Of a DNA stretch of 64,000 bases, positions 58,719-64,000 are shown piece by piece. Each line of letters starts with the position of its first letter. Positions within the stretch are counted from its first letter, which is position 1. Position numbers and translations under genes: made by a program. The stretch comes from Aedes albopictus (Eukaryota > Arthropoda > Insecta > Diptera > Culicidae): the NCBI RefSeq assembly GCF_035046485.1, contig NC_085136.1, positions 328,750,227 through 328,814,226 on the forward strand, in the 5' to 3' direction. The notes below the pieces were generated by a model that was not told the DNA's origin, searched no databases, and worked only from the letters and a program-made list of their open reading frames with translations.

Positions 58719-58790
58719 TCTGGTATGGGGAAGAAGCCTGGAGTCCAAAAATGGCGACCATAATTACTCATTTGGCGGCTCCAAATTTAA
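58719..58790. repeat. AAGATGGCGGC minisatellite, resumed
   Basis: TGGTATGGGGAAGAAGCCTG and TCCAAAAATGGCGACCAT continue the interrupted array. Confidence 0.8.
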
Positions 58791-58805
58791 TATTTTAGAG
58801 TTTAA

Positions 58806-59276
58806 GGCGAAACTAGAAGCATTTCTTCATTTTTCCAGTTTTTGATTTTTTTTTAAATAACGAAGCAATATTTTCAAAAACGGTTTTCGTACACATGTAG
58901 AGTATGGATCAACGCATTTTCTGATTTTTTTTCGTGTTGAAAAAGTTTTCCATTTTTTCAAAAACCATTTTTTTGTGAAATATTGTTCAAAAATGGTTTC
59001 TGCAAAAACGAAAAACATGTTCCACTACTTTTGCTGTTTATGACGAATTTGATTTTAATATTAGTAGAATAGAGTTTAAAAATAGGATTAAGTATCGGTC
59101 TGTGTAGTTTTTCTAACTAAAGACGGCAAATAAATAAATAAATAAATAAATAAAAATCAGAAGATACCTTGATCCATCCTCTATATGTGCACGAAACCCG
59201 ATTTTGAAAATATTACTTTGTTATTTAAAAAAAAAAATCAAAAACCAAAAAGTGAGGAAATGCTTCCAGTTTCGCC
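58806..59276. mobile_element. TTAA-flanked foldback element, 471 bp
   Basis: Ends GGCGAAACTAGAAGCATTTC and, inverted, GGCGAAACTGGAAGCATTTC; TTAA lies outside both (58802-58805, 59277-59280). Arms of about 150 bp carry TTTTTGATTTTTTTTTAAAT and ACGGTTTTCGTACACAT. A (TAAA)n run sits at 59128-59152. Confidence 0.85.
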
Positions 59277-59280
59277 TTAA

Positions 59281-59646
59281 AGCACAAACATAAAAAGCCA
59301 GATAAACGATGTGATTTCTAGTGCCATCAAATAGATTTTAGGAAAGAGCGATGTTCATCAACATATCACTTGAGTTTTGTAGAAATGGGTTTACGAAGGC
59401 ACGAGAAAGGCGCCATTACGGCTGGGTGGATCGATGAGAGCTTTTTCTTCATATTTTATGAATCGTTTTTCCAATTTCCATGGCTCATTTCCTATTTTTT
59501 TATATGTAGTTTATTACAGCCATTTAAGGAGCAGTTTATGAAATTCTGACATTTCGTATTGTCAAATTTGTCAAAAGGAATGAATATTAGGACATTTTTC
59601 AATTTCAAAAGTTTTGATTTTTCATGCTTCGTTTCATAAATTTGAT
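59281..59646. other. No gene identified
   Basis: Spacer between two elements; AT-rich. Confidence 0.3.
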
Positions 59647-59655
59647 GGCGCAAAC

Positions 59656-61582
59656 GGTTGTAGGACAAAAGGTCGACGGTCAAAAGGTCGAAGGGTCAAA
59701 AGGTCGGAGGGTCAAAAGGTCGGAGGGTCAAAAGGTCGAAGGGTCAAAAGGTCGAAAGATTGAAATATAAAAAAATACCTAGGACAAAAGGTCGAAAGGA
59801 CAAAATGTCGAAAGGTCGAAAGGTCGAAGGGTCAAAAGGTCGAAAGGTCGAAATTGAAAAAAATAAACTAGGACAAAAGGTCGAAAGGTCGAATTGAAAA
59901 ATGGATTAAGGGGAACAATGACGATGATACAGAAGATCAAAATAACCATAAAACTTTTCTTTCCTTTTCCTTCTTACTTTACATTCTCACTGCAGCTAGG
60001 CCTGCATCTTTTCAACTTAGTGTTCTTTTAGCACTTTCGCAGTTATTAATTGAAGGGCTGTCTTTGCCTGTCATTGTATGAATTTTTATATTATATGACA
60101 AGCATACACTATTCCTAAGAAGTCGACAATATTTCCTGACCGAATCGGGAATTCAACCTTTTATTACAGTGGGTTTTTATTATAGTTGGCGTTTTCCTAG
60201 TACTAGTTTGTTGTAGAATGCATGATTCATTTGAACAATTATTGTCGTTACCACTATTAGTTTCTTTTATAGAATTTAGCCTTTTTTCTAAGATAAGCTG
60301 TTTTTTCTAGTAATACTTTTTGGCAGTTGTTGACATTATTACTATATTTTTTTTAATAGAATTTTGCCTTCTTTTAAGCATAGGCTGTTCTTTCTAGTAG
60401 TGCTTTTTGATAATTTTTGACGTACTTACTAATAATATAATTGTGTATAATATTTTCCGTTCTTTTAAAAATAGGTCGTTCTTTCTAGTTATACTATCAC
60501 AGCGATTATTTTAAATTTGATTTTAAATATGTTCAAAGAGATCTTCTACAAATATCTACTTAAATATCAAAAGATGTGAAGATCAAAGTTACGTTTCATT
60601 TTTTCAATGACCTCTAGTTCAATGTACTTATTAGACATTGCATTTTTGATACTTTATACGTAATTTTTCTATTCGTTTTGACCATTTCTTTTCATTCCAT
60701 CCAAAAACTCATATTGATTACACTGCTCGACAAAATTTTACAAAATTTGGTGTTATGGGATGAGAAAAAAAATAACAGGGGTTTGGGACCCTGGAAGTGT
60801 CATAGTGAAAGAATTTTTGAAAAATATTGGACCGGGCCTTCACAGTTTAAAACCGAAGTTTGTATGGAGAACTTGGGGTGTTCAATTGATATGTGCATTA
60901 GAACGTGCCGTGCATATTTTTAGGCGTTTTCGGTATTTGGGTTGGTTTCGTTATTGTCTAACGCCTAAATATATGCACAGCGTGTTCTAATACGCATATC
61001 AATTGAACACCCCAAGTTCTCCATACAAACTTCGGTTTTAAACTGTGAAGGCCCGGTCCAATATTTTTTTAAAATTCTTTCACTATGACACTTCTAGGGT
61101 CCCAAACCCATGTTAGTTTTTTTCTCATCCCATAACAAAATTTAGTGTTGAACGGTGTTATGAGTGACGCAATGCGAAAAATATTTATGGCGTAAATCAT
61201 CGCGCTGCAGGTACTTGAAAAAATTTGAAATCCGCTTTTCGTACCTAACGAATCCTGGCCTTTCAGTTTTATTACTAACTACAGCCTTCGAGCCTTTGAC
61301 CTTCCAACCTTCTTCCTCTCGATATTTGACTTGTTATTTTTTTTATTTTGACCCTTCGACCTTTCGACCTTTTGTCCTAGTTATTTTTTTTTTTGTTATT
61401 TCGACCTTTCGACCTTTCGACCTTTTGTCCTAAATATTTTTTTATTTCGACCTTTCCACCTTTGGCCCTTCGACCTTTTGACCCTTCGACCTTTTGTCCT
61501 TTCGACCTTTCGACTTTTGACCTTATGACCTTCGACCTTTTGACCTTCGACCTTTTGACCTTCGACCTTTTGTCATAGATCC
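59656..61582. mobile_element. Foldback element with tandem-repeat arms, 9-bp duplication (copy B)
   Basis: A 9-bp direct repeat GGCGCAAAC lies at 59647-59655 and 61583-61591. The left end GGTTGTAGGACAAAAGG and right end, inverted, GGATCTATGACAAAAGG match at 14 of 17. Arms repeat GGTCGAAGGGTCAAAA and GGACAAAAGGTCGAA units (59656-59895; inverse at 61340-61582). Inside, 60110-60500 has several diverged units with TTTTGCCTTCTTTTAAGC and AGGCTGTTCTTTCTAGTA, the same type as in copy A. A separate foldback is nested at 60721-61157. Confidence 0.9.
60721..61157. mobile_element. Foldback element nested in copy B, 437 bp
   Basis: CACTGCTCGACAAAATTTTA at the left and, inverted, CACCGTTCAACACTAAATTTT at the right. 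TTA lies outside each end (60718-60720, 61158-61160). Arms of about 190 bp pair almost perfectly, with landmarks TTATGGGATGAG, ACCGGGCCTTCACAG and ATGGAGAACTTGGGGTGTTC. The superfamily is unclear; 3-bp TTA duplication would fit several. Confidence 0.82.
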
Positions 61583-61591
61583 GGCGCAAAC

Positions 61592-62029
61592 AATGGGCTG
61601 TCGATGTTAATCGAATCTTTGAAAAACGAATTCTGAAATAATCTCCAAATCCATGTGATAAAAATTTTCTGGAATTGCATTTATTCAAGAAATACAACTG
61701 CTGTAAAAACATCCGTTATGAAGGCAGTGTCTTTGCGCTGTTATTGTTGCCAAAATCCACTATTGTTGTTAATATTTAGCATAGACTTTACTTTTCACAG
61801 AATCACTTCATTTAAAAAATAGCACCTGATAAAAAATTGTTTTCTTTGAAGCAAACAGACTTGTTTCAGCCGAATTGATCAAAAGCGCTGATAACGAATA
61901 AGCCAAAAACACGGCACGTGAAAACTTTCTGTCCGTCTTCTGAGCGAACTACATTTTTCTCGCTCCGACGGTTCGGTCCTGGTTGGAACTGTTTGCTTTT
62001 GGACCTCGACGTTGAGACCTGAGACGTAG
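61592..62029. other. No gene identified
   Basis: Spacer; no recognised feature. Confidence 0.3.
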
Positions 62030-62420
62030 ATTTTTAAATGGGTTTCAGAGGGGTAAAAAAGGTTTTGGGAGGTAACATGGTACTTGCAAAGGTGTTTTCA
62101 AGGTTTCAGGGGGCTCAGGGAGTATCACGAAGGTTTCAAATAGGTTTCATGAGGCTTCTGGGGTATCTGGGGGTTCCAGGGGCGTTTCAGAGGATCGTAG
62201 AGAGATTCAAAGGGGTTTCAGTGGCCTTTTGGAAACTCTCATGATTTTATGGTGATCACAGAGGTTTTTAGAGGTCTTTCAGAAAGTCTCAAGGAGTTTC
62301 ATGGGAGATTATGAGTGGGTTAAGGACTTCAAGGGCATTTTTGAACGTTTCAAAGGTGCTGGAACGTTTCTGGAGGATTGCAAGGGTTTCATAGGGTTCC
62401 AGGAGCACTTTAGGGAGTGT
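62030..62420 (+). repeat. TTTCAGAGG minisatellite (plus sense)
   Basis: Units such as GGTTTCAGAGGGGT and AGGTTTCAGGGGGCTCAGG. Confidence 0.65.
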
Positions 62421-62740
62421 TGGGCGGTAATGAACGAATTTGTAAAATCATTAGCGTGGTGCGCTAAATTGCTAGCAAAGAGGAAAATTTAAGTGGATGG
62501 CAGTCACTGGTATCATTAGGGTCTACTTGTAGTGCCTTTTCCACTATCCTTGACTACAAATCTGTTTTGTGCTGTTTAAATACAATTTTAGTTTAGAGGC
62601 ACATTATATGTATTTTTTTCAAGTATGTAGACTCACTTTGTAGATTGAATAGGATTTTTTAATGTTTTAAATGTTCTACATATATGTAGCTCGACGAGTT
62701 ATCAACGTAGCGATATCTACAGGGAGCATCAAGAGGTTTC
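62420..62740. other. No gene identified
   Basis: AT-rich insert between two TTTCAG-type blocks. Confidence 0.3.
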
Positions 62741-62756
62741 ATTGGATTTCAGTTTT

Positions 62757-62905
62757 AGCCCTCTGAAATCCGTCCGGGATTCCCTTAAGCGCATTTGAAA
62801 TTGCCTAAAACTACTCAAAGCTCTCTCAAATTCCCTTGGAGCCCACCAAGACGTCCCTGAAGCCCGATGGAACCCCCTCTTTTAAGGAGTCCCTGAAACT
62901 CCAAA
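62757..62905 (-). repeat. CTGAAATCC minisatellite (minus sense)
   Basis: CCCTCTGAAATCCGTCCGGG follows TTGGATTTCAGTTTTAG, so the sense flips at about 62757. Confidence 0.6.
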
Positions 62906-63728
62906 AATCCACCCTGGCCCCAACTTACCCCTCCGTCAGTGAATCAAAGTTCAACCATCGCGTAACAATAATGACAATGTCGCAACCAATTTTTGTTGCG
63001 ACAATCCACCCAATGCGACATAAGTTTGTCCCAACTTGAAAATATTAGGATAAACATCGTACACCACGAGTTTACAGATTTTTAAGCCTTGCATTGCGAT
63101 TTTTGAACGGCAACTTCGAGTCGGTAAACACTACAACTCTGCTGAAGGTTTATCATCAAACAGTTTCGATTTTGGGTTAGTAATAATTGATTATTCACGA
63201 GTTGAAAAGTACGCAACAAATTCAGCTTCCGTTTTGTCTGCAACAAAAATTTTCGAGATCATGTCATTATCTGTTACCAGTAGGGCTCTATCCCTCACCG
63301 CGCCTTATTTGTTGCTTGTTTTATGCCTCTTTTGTCTGACAATTCTCTTCACTGCCCTCCGCAGCAAAATCTGTTTTCGCGAACTAAATTCTCCGAATTA
63401 ATTCGTGCACGAATTTCACTCTTTTATGTCCTCTTCTAGTTTATCCTCATTTCCATTTTCGCACCCCAGTCCTTTCATGTCTTTTTTACTTCAACCTCTA
63501 AGTGGATAGCTATTTCATCCCAAATAGAATCCCATAAGCAGTTAGAATAAGAGTATTAAAGTTTTAACATGACAACTTCCAGTATGCAATCTACGAATTA
63601 CTCCATTACCACGCAACGCGCAACGCAATTTCCATTTTCGCACCCCAGTCTATTGTAAAATAAGTGGATCCAGTGTAATGTTACGAATTTTCCTTCAAAT
63701 GTTTTACAGAGATCTATCTGTAGATGTT
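62905..63728. other. No gene identified; contains a 23-bp direct repeat
   Basis: A word containing TTTCCATTTTCGCACCCCAG occurs twice, near 63449 and 63629. Otherwise no feature. Confidence 0.4.
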
Positions 63729-63729
63729 T

Positions 63730-63893
63730 CATCCTACAGAAATTGACACGGTTTTAGGGGGAGGGGGGGGGGGTTTGCATAACGTGACGACCCATACAAA
63801 AATGTTTGAGGTCTCACAAAAAGTGTGACATAGGGGGGGAGGGGGGTTGAAAAAGGTCGATTTTTGCGTGACATAATTTGTGTATCACCCCTA
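63730..63893. mobile_element. G/C-tract MITE (copy 2, inverted)
   Basis: The reverse complement aligns with 31589-31755: TACACAAATTATGTCACGC, AAAATCGACC, TTTCAACCCCCCTCC, CTATGT.AC.CTTTTTGT and a final long C run occur in the same order. The outer ends are diverged (ATCCTACAGAAATTGACACG) and no duplication is clear. Confidence 0.7.
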
Positions 63894-64000
63894 ACAGCAT
63901 CCTTCAAACACTGTATGCTAAGGTGGGGAAAAATGAGTTAAGAATCTTCTTCAAAAAAGACAATCTGTATGCATGAAGTTTTTTTATAATTAAAATGATC

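Overview
The window reads as gene-poor, transposon-saturated DNA from a culicine mosquito, most likely Aedes. The evidence is a Feilai-like tRNA-derived SINE with flanking duplications, decayed BEL/Pao, Ty1/copia and non-LTR retrotransposons, very many MITE and foldback elements, and long degenerate minisatellites. I found no protein-coding host gene I can defend. Almost every open frame is a shadow of a repeat, a palindrome or a dead transposon.

Layout. 1-1250: foldback element and a non-LTR reverse-transcriptase remnant. 1690-6930: a nest with mirror-image layer order centred on a 17-bp satellite (100 units in register), with two opposite-facing copies of one TA-flanked MITE. 7.1-10.05 kb: a TIR element and a 2-kb foldback whose arms are made of 'CCATAAA' repeats. 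10.5-12.4 kb: broken BEL/Pao with a hAT-like MITE in its integrase. 12.4-20.0 kb: 'TTTCAG' minisatellite blocks that switch strand, a Feilai-like SINE and a TTAA-flanked foldback. 20.2-22.3 kb: apparently low-copy DNA. 22.4-25.2 kb: 'GGAATTCCTCC' minisatellite with a SINE. 25.2-26.2 kb: Ty1/copia remnant. 26.4-27.4 kb: foldback with 9-bp target duplication (copy A). 29.2-31.2 kb: 1969-bp foldback with Transib-type ends. 35.2-36.3 kb: non-LTR remnant. 36.4-37.1 kb: ACCGGTA-rich element. 37.9-40.7 kb: minisatellites. 41-43.6 kb: tRNA-like element and low-copy DNA. 43.6-54 kb: GGAATTCC repeats punctuated by MITEs, a piggyBac-like element and a 1.57-kb foldback. 54.4-54.8 kb: near-perfect palindrome. 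54.9-58.8 kb: minisatellite broken by nested transposons, one Harbinger-like and carrying an inverted pair of EcoRI-site arrays. 59.7-61.6 kb: copy B of the 9-bp-duplication foldback. 62-63.9 kb: TTTCAG repeats and a G-tract MITE.

Nothing here acts as an operon or pathway. What links the parts is a recurrent theme: non-autonomous elements whose terminal inverted repeats are long or internally tandem, tandem arrays that sit inside such elements, and insertions nested in arrays. Calls rest on inverted ends and target duplications read directly from the sequence. Superfamily names are inference from terminal bases and duplication length.
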